Under the pieces are notes generated by a model. It saw nothing but the letters and a program-made list of their open reading frames with translations, was not told where the DNA came from and did no database searches. A stretch of DNA of 64,000 nucleotides from DASSUW01 sp963774155 (GTDB lineage: Bacteria > Actinomycetota > Thermoleophilia > Solirubrobacterales > Solirubrobacteraceae): the NCBI GenBank assembly GCA_963774155.1, contig CAVZDW010000012.1:723953-787952 (forward strand). Direction: 5' to 3'. A program made the position numbers and the translations under genes. Below are positions 56,591 to 64,000 of this stretch, in pieces (positions within the stretch are counted from its first letter, which is position 1; every line of letters begins with the position of its first letter).

Positions 56591-56768
56591 GTTCACGTAC
56601 CCCGGCTGGGTAGGGCGGCGGGGGTGCATTTCTGCAAGGTTCCGTGGTCGTCGCCGGGAAAGCTGCAGTTGCGCACCTATACGGTGCGTTTCTGCAATCT
56701 CGCCTCGTCCGGCGCGGAAATACTGCAGAAAAGCACCCCCAGACCCGCCTCCGTCAATGCCGAGGTTC
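56591..56768 (-). repeat. Palindromic repeat family, copy 3
   Basis: Read on the minus strand, it starts GAACCTCGGCATTGACGG (56768-56751; 16 of 18 bases as in copies 1 and 2) followed by AGGCGGG as in copy 1. It ends CCTACCCAGCC (56614-56604, identical to copy 1) and GCCGGGGTAC. Inside, a 17-bp inverted repeat (56620-56636 with 56724-56740, one mismatch) encloses a core hairpin GCACC, loop GTATA, GGTGC. No open frame. The remaining intergenic DNA to 56827 has a GTTCGTCGGTCG/CGACCGAACGAC imperfect hairpin. Confidence 0.72.
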
Positions 56769-56827
56769 GTCGGTCGCCACCGATCACACGACCGAACGAC
56801 GTGCTCGGGTCTTACACCTAGACGGCT

Positions 56828-56853
56828 CTAGACCGCCTGCTCCTCCAGCCCGC
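56828..56853 (+). repeat. Original copy of the duplicated permease 3' end
   Basis: Partner of 56562-56587, 25 of 26 bases identical. It is the last eight codons of the permease gene and its stop read from the other strand. Together the pair forms a direct repeat around palindromic repeat copy 3. Confidence 0.75.
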
Positions 56854-57616
56854 GCACGCGCTTCACCTCGCCCACGGCGGTGCGCTTCTGCTCGTGGATC
56901 TCGAGCCGCCGCGAGAGGCGCGAGAGCAGCAGGTTGACGATGATGAACAGGGCCCCGATGACGAGGAAGACCTGGAGGATCGGCGCCTGCACGCCGCCGA
57001 AGAAGTTGGTGCCGGTGAGGATCCGGCCGTGGCGCACGACCTCCTGGATGGCGACGATGCTGACCAGCGTCGTGTCCTTGTTCAGCGTGATCAGCTGGGA
57101 CACCGTGGCCGGCACCATCCGGCGCAGCCCCTGGGGCAGCACCACGTGGCGCATCGACTGGCGGTAGCTCATGCCGAGCGCGCGGGCGGCCTCGTTCTGG
57201 CCGCGGTCGAGCGACTGGATGCCCGCGCGCATGATCTCGGCCAGGACGGCCGAGTTGTAGAGCACGAGCCCGAGGATGGCCGCCAGCACGCGGCCGGACT
57301 GCAGGCCCTCGGGGAACCAGGAGGGGATCGCGTCCTCGTACGCCGCGGGCCACGCGCCCGGGATCGTGAGGTAGAGGTAGAGGATGATGAAGATCAGCGG
57401 CAGGTTGCGCCAGATGTCGATCCACGCTCCGGCCACGATGCTGAGCGGCGTCCAGCGCGACAGACGGGCGAGCGCGAGCGCGAGCCCGGCGATCATCGAC
57501 AGCACCATCGCGATCACCGCGATCTCGAGGTTGACCGCGAAGCCTTCGAGGATGAACCGGAGGTTGTTCCCGGTGATCACCCACTCCCAGTTGTCGGGGT
57601 CGAAGACGTAGTTCAT
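56828..57616 (-). CDS. Amino acid ABC transporter permease (GluD-like)
   Basis: 262 residues, five to six helices, of the HisM/GluD permease family. The ATPase-docking EAA loop is EAARALGMSYRQSMRHVVLPQ at about residues 150-170 (quoted to its first 20). It pairs with the permease at 57613-58275, the binding protein and the ATPase to form a polar amino acid importer, most likely for glutamate or aspartate. ATG 57616 overlaps the upstream stop as ATGA. The tail EEQAV is duplicated at 56562-56587. Confidence 0.93.
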   Translation of the reverse strand: MNYVFDPDNWEWVITGNNLRFILEGFAVNLEIAVIAMVLSMIAGLALALARLSRWTPLSIVAGAWIDIWRNLPLIFIILYLYLTIPGAWPAAYEDAIPSWFPEGLQSGRVLAAILGLVLYNSAVLAEIMRAGIQSLDRGQNEAARALGMSYRQSMRHVVLPQGLRRMVPATVSQLITLNKDTTLVSIVAIQEVVRHGRILTGTNFFGGVQAPILQVFLVIGALFIIVNLLLSRLSRRLEIHEQKRTAVGEVKRVRGLEEQAV

Positions 57617-58275
57617 CGGTGGATCGCGTAGCGCTTCTCGAGTACGCGGATCGCGAGCGTCGCGAGCCCGGTCAGGATCAGGTAGCCGACCGCCGCCCAG
57701 AAGAACGCCTCGGTGTACTGGAAGCCGCGTGACCCGACGGTGCGCGCGGTCTTGAGCAGGTCGTCGAGGGCGAGCAGCGAGACGCCGATGATCGCCGAGT
57801 TCTTGATCATCGCGATGATCAGCGAGCCGAGCGGCGAGATCACCGTGCGGAACGCCTGCGGGAAGACGACGCGCCGCAGCGCCTGCCGGTACGTGAAGCC
57901 GAGCGAGAGCGCCGCCTCGATCTGGCCCTTGCTGACCGAGAACACCCCGGAGCGGAGCGCCTCGGCCACGTAGGCGGCGGTGTAGAGGCCGAGGCTGGCG
58001 ATGCCGGCCTCCCACGGCCCGATGTCGGCGCCCGCTCGCCGCAGGCCGGCGAACGCGATGAACAGCAGCACCAGCAGCGGGATGTTGCGGAACGTCTCGA
58101 CGTAGATCCCGCCGATCCGCTGCAACCCCTTCGACGGCGAGATCCGCAGGGCGGCCACCAGCGTCCCCACGACCATGGCGATCACGAACGCGAACACCAC
58201 GAGGCGGACGGTCACCCAGAACCCGGCGAGGAACTCGTCGAGGTTGTCGGTGAGGACGCTGATGAGGTCGCCCAT
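57613..58275 (-). CDS. Amino acid ABC transporter permease (GluC-like)
   Basis: 220 residues, five helices, polar amino acid permease. The EAA loop is EAALSLGFTYRQALRRVVFP at about residues 119-138, as needed for coupling to the ATPase. Second permease of the importer, forming a heterodimer with the next gene product. It follows the binding protein gene by 4 bases. Confidence 0.93.
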   Translation of the reverse strand: MGDLISVLTDNLDEFLAGFWVTVRLVVFAFVIAMVVGTLVAALRISPSKGLQRIGGIYVETFRNIPLLVLLFIAFAGLRRAGADIGPWEAGIASLGLYTAAYVAEALRSGVFSVSKGQIEAALSLGFTYRQALRRVVFPQAFRTVISPLGSLIIAMIKNSAIIGVSLLALDDLLKTARTVGSRGFQYTEAFFWAAVGYLILTGLATLAIRVLEKRYAIHR

Positions 58276-58279
58276 AGGG

Positions 58280-59176
58280 CTACGAGGTCGCCTGGATGGC
58301 CTCCTCGAGGGTCATCGTCGGCGGATCCTGCTGCTCGTCGGTGTACTGGCCGACCCACTTCTCGTAGGACTCGGCCCAGCCGCCGCCCGACTTGTACTCC
58401 GCCAGCACGCCGTCCACGAACTCCTTGAACTCCGTGTCGCCGTCCTTGATGCCCATGCCGTAGGGCTCCGTGGTCAGCGGCTCGCCCTCCGTGAGCTTGA
58501 GCGTGTCGTCCTGGATGATCATGCCGGTGAGGATCACGTCGTCGGTCGAGACCGCGTCGACGGCGCCGTTCTGCACCAGCTCCAGGCACTCCGAGTAGGA
58601 GTCCACGAGGCTCAGGTCGGCGTCGGGCGCCTGCTCCTTCAGCGTCTCCTCGTACGTCGAGCCGAGGGCGGTGCAGACCTTGCGGCCACCCAGCGAGTCG
58701 ACGCCGGTGATGTCCGAGTCGCTCGGCACGAGGATGCGGCCGCGGGCGATGTAGTACGGCTCGGAGAAGTCGATCTCCTGGTCGCGCTCGGCGTTGATGG
58801 TCATCGTCGAGAGCACGAGGTCGACCGTGCCGTCCTCCAGGAACGGGATCCGGTTGTCGGAGATCGCCTCGATGAAGTTCGGCTCCACGCCGAGCTTGTC
58901 CGCGATCGCCTGGCCGAGGTCGACGTCGAAGCCCTCGATCTCGTCGTTCTGCGGGTTCTTGAACCCGAACGGCGGCACGTCGTACTTGACGCCGATCTTG
59001 ATCTCGCCGGCCGCCTGGATCTTGCCCATCGTGGTGTCCTCGGGGAACTGCTCCGCCTCGGCAGCGGGCTCCGGGGTCCCGCCGCCACTGGCTGGCTCTT
59101 CGTCATCGTCGCCACAAGCCGCCACGAACAGCCCGAGCACGAGCGCCAGGATGAGCGCCCATCGTGTTGCCTTCAT
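58280..59176 (-). CDS. Glutamate/polar amino acid-binding lipoprotein
   Basis: 298 residues. A lipoprotein signal ends FVAACGDDD (lipid-anchored Cys about 21), followed by an acidic linker. The solute-binding family 3 domain follows: GEIKIGVKYDVPPFGFKNP, GFDVDLGQAIADKLG, DFSEPYYIARGRILV and VCTALGSTYEETL. The arginine in ARGRI and the Asp near STDDV fit alpha-amino-acid binding. It delivers substrate to the two permeases downstream. Most similar by layout to glutamate-binding proteins; the ligand is not proven. Confidence 0.92.
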   Translation of the reverse strand: MKATRWALILALVLGLFVAACGDDDEEPASGGGTPEPAAEAEQFPEDTTMGKIQAAGEIKIGVKYDVPPFGFKNPQNDEIEGFDVDLGQAIADKLGVEPNFIEAISDNRIPFLEDGTVDLVLSTMTINAERDQEIDFSEPYYIARGRILVPSDSDITGVDSLGGRKVCTALGSTYEETLKEQAPDADLSLVDSYSECLELVQNGAVDAVSTDDVILTGMIIQDDTLKLTEGEPLTTEPYGMGIKDGDTEFKEFVDGVLAEYKSGGGWAESYEKWVGQYTDEQQDPPTMTLEEAIQATS

Positions 59177-59187
59177 ACCCGCCTCCT

Positions 59188-59937
<750 letters not shown>

Positions 59938-59984
59938 CTGCTGCGGCCGGACCCTACAGACCGCGGTGGCGAACCCGTCTCGGC

Positions 59985-60638
59985 TCACGCACTGCCGGGT
60001 GCGCCAGGGGCGACGATCCCGGCCTCGTAGGCGAGCACCACGGCCTGGACGCGGTCCCTGAGGCCAAGCTTCATCAGCACGCGGCTGACGTGGGTCTTGA
60101 CGGTGGGCAGGGTGAGGAAGAGCTGCTCGCCGATCTCCGCGTTCGAGAGCCCGCGGGCAACGAGGACGAGCACCTCGCGCTCGCGTGCCGTGAGCTCGTC
60201 GAGGCCGGCCGGGGTCGTCAACGGCGCGGCGTAGCGCTCCACGAGGCGCCGAGTGATCTGCGGTGCCAGCAGCGCGTCGCCGTCGTGCACGGCATGCACG
60301 GCGGCGACGAGCCGCTGCGGCGGCGCGTCCTTGAGCAGGAAGCCGCTGGCGCCCGCGCGGAGCGCCTCGTAGACGTACTCGTCGAGATCGAAGGTGGTCA
60401 GGACGAGGACGCGCGGACGGTCGCCCCTGGCGAGCAGCTCGCGCGTCGCCGCGATGCCGTCCATGCCCGGCATCCGGATGTCCATGACCACCACGTCGGG
60501 CTTGAGGCGCCGCGCCTGCTCGACCGCCGCGCGGCCGTCTCCGGCCTCGCCGAGCACCTCGACGCCGGAGCGCTCGAGGATCGTGCAGAGGCCGGTGCGG
60601 ACGAGCTCCTGGTCGTCGACGACGAGGACGGAGGTCAT
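59985..60638 (-). CDS. NarL/FixJ-type response regulator
   Basis: 217 residues. The receiver domain has phosphoacceptor Asp53 in VVMDIRMPG, acidic pair DD8-9 and lysine in FLLKDAP. The LuxR helix-turn-helix starts LTAREREVLVLVARGLSNAE. It overlaps the histidine kinase gene upstream by ATGA, so the two form one two-component system. The target may include the importer operon 48 bases downstream, but no binding site can be shown. Confidence 0.93.
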   Translation of the reverse strand: MTSVLVVDDQELVRTGLCTILERSGVEVLGEAGDGRAAVEQARRLKPDVVVMDIRMPGMDGIAATRELLARGDRPRVLVLTTFDLDEYVYEALRAGASGFLLKDAPPQRLVAAVHAVHDGDALLAPQITRRLVERYAAPLTTPAGLDELTAREREVLVLVARGLSNAEIGEQLFLTLPTVKTHVSRVLMKLGLRDRVQAVVLAYEAGIVAPGAPGSA

Positions 60639-61732
60639 GCGCTGCCGTCGTCGACCGGGAGCACGGCTCGCACCACGAACTCGCCGTCGCGCGAGCCGGC
60701 GGCGAGCGTGCCGCCGAAGACGCGGACACGCTCGCGCATGCCGGCCAGCCCGCGGCCGGCGCCGCCGTCGAATCCGGCGCTTGCGGGCGCCAGCGCGTTG
60801 CGGATCTCGACGGTCAGCTCGTCGCTGTGCCGCTCGAGATGCACGCCGGTCGGCGTGCGGGCGTGCCGGAGCGCGTTGGTGAGCGCCTCCTGGACGATGC
60901 GGAACGCCGCGAGGTCGGTGCTCGGCGGCAGCCCGGCGAGGTCGCCGTCGACATGGAGCTCGACCGGCAGGCCGGCGCCGCGCGCGCCCTCGACGAGGTC
61001 ATCGAGCCCGCCGAGGCCCGGCTGCGGCGCCACCGGCGCGCCGCCGTCCTCGAGCAGCCCGAGCAGCCGTCGAAGCTCGCCGAGCGCCTGGCGGCCGGAG
61101 TCACGGATGGACTCGAGGGCCTGTCGCGCCCGCTCCGGCTCGTCGGCGGTCATGAGGCCGGCCTCGGCCTGGATGACCACGGTGCTCACCCGGTGGGCGA
61201 CGATGTCGTGGAGCTCACGGGCGATGCGGGCCCGTTCCTCGGCCGCGGCGGCGGCCTCGCGCACCTCGCGGTCACGATCGAGCAGAACCTCGCGCCGGCG
61301 GCGCGCACGCAGGTTGCGACCCACGATCCACGCCACCGTGAAGAGGAGTGCCGGCGCGGTGAGGTCGGTAACCGTCGCGTCATCGGTCTCGGCCGTCGAG
61401 ACGCCGAGCATCGCGAGGCTGAGGGCGAGGCCGACCACGGCGAGCTCCGCGCTCGCATGGGCGGCGACCGAGTAGACGGCGAGCAGGGTGGTCGGGAGCA
61501 CGAACACCGCGACGGGCAGCTCGGCCACGACGCTGAGCACGCCGAAGCTCCCCATCACCACCCCGAGCACGACGAAGGGCGCCCGCCGGCGCCACGCCAG
61601 TGCCGTGGTGGCGATCGCGGCGGCCACCGCGGTTTCGACCTCGCGCCCGTCCGTCGCGCCGCCGAGCCAGATCTCGGCCTGCGCGAGCAGCAGGAGCCCG
61701 AACGCGATCTGCAGATCCTGGCGCGCGGGCAT
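60635..61732 (-). CDS. Sensor histidine kinase (NarL-type, HisKA_3)
   Basis: 365 residues. Four or five N-terminal helices (about residues 10-140) precede a dimerisation helix with phospho-histidine 175 in ARIARELHDIVAHRVS. The ATPase domain has its glycine box in AGRGLAGMRERV. There is no large extracytoplasmic sensor, so the signal is probably sensed in or at the membrane. Cognate to the overlapping response regulator. Confidence 0.92.
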   Translation of the reverse strand: MPARQDLQIAFGLLLLAQAEIWLGGATDGREVETAVAAAIATTALAWRRRAPFVVLGVVMGSFGVLSVVAELPVAVFVLPTTLLAVYSVAAHASAELAVVGLALSLAMLGVSTAETDDATVTDLTAPALLFTVAWIVGRNLRARRRREVLLDRDREVREAAAAAEERARIARELHDIVAHRVSTVVIQAEAGLMTADEPERARQALESIRDSGRQALGELRRLLGLLEDGGAPVAPQPGLGGLDDLVEGARGAGLPVELHVDGDLAGLPPSTDLAAFRIVQEALTNALRHARTPTGVHLERHSDELTVEIRNALAPASAGFDGGAGRGLAGMRERVRVFGGTLAAGSRDGEFVVRAVLPVDDGSA

Positions 61733-61838
61733 CGGCCGACTCTACGCGCCGGATCCAGGAGCGTCGTCGTACTCAGGTATGACGAAGATGGTGCCGGCGA
61801 CCGACGACGCGGCCAGCACGCGTTGCGACGGTCCCGGC

Positions 61839-62450
61839 ATGACCGAACTCATCATGTCCGCAGCGTCCGATCCGACCGAGCTGGACGCGCCCGGCCGCCG
61901 CGTCGCCGTCGCCGCTCCGCTGATCGCCGTCTTCTCGATCGGCGTCGGGGCGCCGCTGTACGCCGATGACCTCTCCGAGGCGGCCGCCACCGGCCGTTTC
62001 GTGCTCGCCAACGCGACGGCGCTGGCCGTGCTCCTCCTGCTCGCGCTCGCGCTGGTCGCCCTCCACCGCCGCCAGGCGGCCGCGTTCGGCCGCTTCGGCC
62101 ACGTGGCCTTCGCCATGGCGCTGGTCGGCACCGCGATGGCCGTCGGCGGCACCTGGGACCAGGTCTTCGCCGTCCCGCACCTGGCCGACGAGGCCCCCGC
62201 CGTCCTCGACGCCGGCGCCTCCGGCTCGCTCCTGGTCGGCTACCTGCTCTCCTACCTCGCGCTGGCCGTCGGCTGGGCGCTCTTCGCGATCGCCACTCTG
62301 CGCGCGAAGGTGCTCTCCAAGGCCGGAGCCATCGTCCTGCTCATCGGCGCCATCTTCGCGATCCTGCCGTCCCCGACCGCGATCCGGATCCTCCCGCTGG
62401 CCATCGGCGCGGCGCTCGTCACCCGGCCTCGCGTCCGCGGGGGCGCGTAG
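61839..62450 (+). CDS. Membrane protein of unknown function
   Basis: 203 residues with about six helices (residues 25-45, 55-75, 85-105, 125-150, 155-175, 180-198). The AVGGTWDQVFAVPHLADEAP segment lies between helices 3 and 4 and recalls small integral proteins with a conserved W-D in actinobacteria. ATG 61839 (MTELIMSAASDP) is chosen; 61779 would add 20 residues. No family assigned. The TAGATT -10 box of nucS overlaps its stop. Confidence 0.65.
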   Translation: MTELIMSAASDPTELDAPGRRVAVAAPLIAVFSIGVGAPLYADDLSEAAATGRFVLANATALAVLLLLALALVALHRRQAAAFGRFGHVAFAMALVGTAMAVGGTWDQVFAVPHLADEAPAVLDAGASGSLLVGYLLSYLALAVGWALFAIATLRAKVLSKAGAIVLLIGAIFAILPSPTAIRILPLAIGAALVTRPRVRGGA

Positions 62451-62462
62451 ATTGTCCCGCCC

Positions 62463-63134
62463 ATGCGCCTGATCGTCGCCCGCTGCTCCGTCGAGTACTC
62501 CGGCCGCCTCTCGGCCCGGCTCCCGGAGGCGCTGCGGCTGGTGATGCTGAAGGCCGACGGCTCGGTGCTCGTGCACGCCGACGCGGGCGGCTACAAGCCG
62601 CTGAACTGGATGACGCCGCCGACGGTCATCGAGGAGGAGGACGGCCGGATCGTGGTGCGCAAGATCAAGGGCGAGGACCGGCTCGAGATCCTGCTCGCCG
62701 AGGTGCTGTCGGACGTCACGCACGCCATGGACTTCGACGCTGCCCAGCTGGAGAAGGACGGCGTGGAGGCCGACCTGCAGGTGCTGCTGGCCGACGCTCC
62801 GGCCTGGTGCGGCGAGGGCTTCCGGCTGGTGCGGCGCGAGTGGCCGACGGACATCGGGCCGGTCGACCTCATGTGCCGCGACGAGGAGGACGGCTGGATC
62901 GCCGTCGAGATCAAGCGCGTCGGCACGATCGACGCGGTCGAGCAGCTCTCGCGCTACCTCGAGCGGATCCGGCGCGACCCGGCGATGGCCGAGTGCCGCG
63001 GCGTGCTCGCGGCGCAGGTCGTCAAGCCGCAGGCCCGCGTGCTGGCCGAGGCTCGTGGGCTCGACTGGGTCGAGGTCGACCTCGCGACGCTGCGCGGCGA
63101 GCGCGAGCCCGCGCTCACGCTGTTCCTCGCCTAA
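62463..63134 (+). CDS. nucS: Mismatch-specific endonuclease NucS
   Basis: 223 residues. It cuts both strands at mismatches and is the core of the MutSL-independent mismatch repair of actinobacteria and archaea. The start MRLIVARCSVEYSGRLSARL and the nuclease segment IGPVDLMCRDEEDGWIAVEI (Asp, Glu and following Lys of the catalytic core) identify it. The C-terminus ALTLFLA may serve as the sliding-clamp binding motif, which usually ends in LF. TAGATT (62448-62453) ends 9 bases before the ATG, so it is probably leaderless. Confidence 0.95.
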   Translation: MRLIVARCSVEYSGRLSARLPEALRLVMLKADGSVLVHADAGGYKPLNWMTPPTVIEEEDGRIVVRKIKGEDRLEILLAEVLSDVTHAMDFDAAQLEKDGVEADLQVLLADAPAWCGEGFRLVRREWPTDIGPVDLMCRDEEDGWIAVEIKRVGTIDAVEQLSRYLERIRRDPAMAECRGVLAAQVVKPQARVLAEARGLDWVEVDLATLRGEREPALTLFLA

Positions 63135-63988
63135 AGCGGCACGTACTCCTGGCAGCGGGCCGGATCGCCGCTCTGGAAGCCGGTGAGCCACGCGGTCCGC
63201 CGCTCCTCCGGCGTGCCGTGATGCTGCGCGTTGCCGAAGTCGAAGTCGCCGACCGCCTGGGCGGTGGAGATGGCCTCCTGGACGTCCTGCTCGTCGTAGC
63301 GCCCCGCGCGGTAGACCGCGTTGCCCCAGAGGCCGGCCATGCAGTCGGCCTGGAGCTCGAACGCCTTCACGCCGTCGCGCGGGTCCTCCAGCTCGTAGAA
63401 GCCGAGCTCGAACTGCACGTTGTGGGCGTACTCGTGGGCGACCAGGTAGGCGAGGCCGAACTCGCCGACCGCCTTGCCCTGGCCCGCCTGCTGGCCCGGC
63501 AGGCCCTCCGCGATGCCGTCGTAGACGTCGGAGGCGAGCTTCTCGGCGATGTAGATCGTGTCGTCGGCGGGGCAGTAGAACGCGGCGCGGTCGTCGGCCA
63601 CCACCTGGCAGCCCGACAGCGCGGACCGCCGGCGCGGCACCCACAGGTAGCGCACCCGCGGCTCGTTCAGCCCGGAGGAGGTGAGCGTCCGCGTCCAGTA
63701 GCCGTCGACGCTCTCCAGCACCTCGGTCAGGTACCCGGCGATCGCCGTCTCGCGCTGGACCTCCGGCGTCGGCAGCGAGGCCTCGGGGACCGCCTTGCGG
63801 ATCTCGTCGAGCACCTCGCGGACGCGGTCGCCCAGCTCCCGGCCGGCGTCGCGCGCGCGGTCGCGGAAGCGCTCGGCGTCGTCGCGCAGCTCGTCGACGC
63901 GCGCCTGCAGGTCGTCGCGGGCGTCGTCGGTGGCGCCGCAGCCCCCGAAGGCCAGCAGGAGCAGGAGGAGCGCCGGCAGCCGCCGCAA
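63131..63988 (-). CDS. Zinc metallopeptidase lipoprotein (YpfJ-like)
   Basis: 285 residues from TTG 63988, which could be wrong because upstream DNA is outside the window. A lipoprotein signal ends LAFGGCGAT, followed by a charged coiled stretch (about 22-65). The neutral zinc metallopeptidase domain has HEYAHNVQFELG (HExxH; about residue 190) and the third zinc ligand in ELQADCMAGLW. Substrate unknown. Its stop overlaps that of nucS by 3 bases in convergent orientation. Confidence 0.85.
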   Translation of the reverse strand: MRRLPALLLLLLAFGGCGATDDARDDLQARVDELRDDAERFRDRARDAGRELGDRVREVLDEIRKAVPEASLPTPEVQRETAIAGYLTEVLESVDGYWTRTLTSSGLNEPRVRYLWVPRRRSALSGCQVVADDRAAFYCPADDTIYIAEKLASDVYDGIAEGLPGQQAGQGKAVGEFGLAYLVAHEYAHNVQFELGFYELEDPRDGVKAFELQADCMAGLWGNAVYRAGRYDEQDVQEAISTAQAVGDFDFGNAQHHGTPEERRTAWLTGFQSGDPARCQEYVPL

Positions 63989-64000
63989 GTCAGGCGTCGC

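Overview
This window is chromosomal DNA from a very GC-rich actinobacterium. A Thermoleophilia/Solirubrobacterales-type organism is the best guess, which is inference only. The grounds are the base composition, a NucS mismatch endonuclease, an ECF41 sigma/epimerase pair, a PPi-type phosphofructokinase signature, many TAnnnT boxes 6-10 bases before ATG codons that lack a Shine-Dalgarno sequence, and gene families typical of that class. No rRNA is present. Most genes are housekeeping or metabolic, packed in short operons with ATGA/TGATG overlaps. Convergent neighbours often share a CTAG as their stop codons.

Layout. 1-4.4 kb: SPW-repeat membrane protein (partial), phosphofructokinase, MMPL exporter, RTX-like repeat protein. 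4.5-7.05 kb: a small decayed integrative element in tRNA-Asp, with a 50-bp att duplication, an integrase C-terminal remnant, a tRNA-like pseudogene, a cupin and a frameshifted phage-type gene. 7-14 kb: ECF41 sigma factor with its epimerase partner and divergent ECF41 promoters, a large LuxR ATPase regulator, an SPFH protein and an orphan response regulator. 14-20 kb: a frameshifted lipoprotein, Ohr, and a 1347-residue TIR-CHAT-NB-ARC-TPR protein that looks like an immune STAND protein. 20-35 kb: secreted phosphoesterase and beta-helix proteins, methyltransferases, an Rpf-like hydrolase, UppP, NAD salvage (pncB, pncA), a Vms1-like release-factor homologue, and a lipoprotein PLP enzyme. 35-42 kb: aconitase, M42 peptidase, HAD phosphatase, gamma-glutamyltransferase. 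42-45 kb: a compact operon of a MauE-MauD fusion, a MauA-like Tat protein lacking the tryptophans needed for TTQ, a membrane protein and a propeller-like protein. 45-54 kb: degenerate GGDEF protein, EttA, amidotransferase, GNAT, AbiEi/DUF559 protein, HD-GYP protein. 54.7-55.3 kb: four tandem mini-genes that each encode MGWRN. 55.3-64 kb: J-domain/TPR protein, a complete glutamate-type ABC importer, a two-component system, NucS and a zinc metallopeptidase.

The most unusual item is the MGWRN array at 54962-55191. It holds four separate five-codon genes, each with its own ribosome binding site. A synonymous Gly codon change and a stop-codon change lie inside them, the spacers are unrelated, and a good sigma-70-type promoter and long leader lie upstream. 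A second novelty is a dispersed palindromic repeat family with conserved ends and a GTATR loop (24.9, 52.3 and 56.7 kb). One copy places the start codon of the AbiEi/DUF559 gene in its hairpin loop. Two genes carry apparent single-base insertions (near 14794 and 47537), which could be real pseudogenes or assembly errors.
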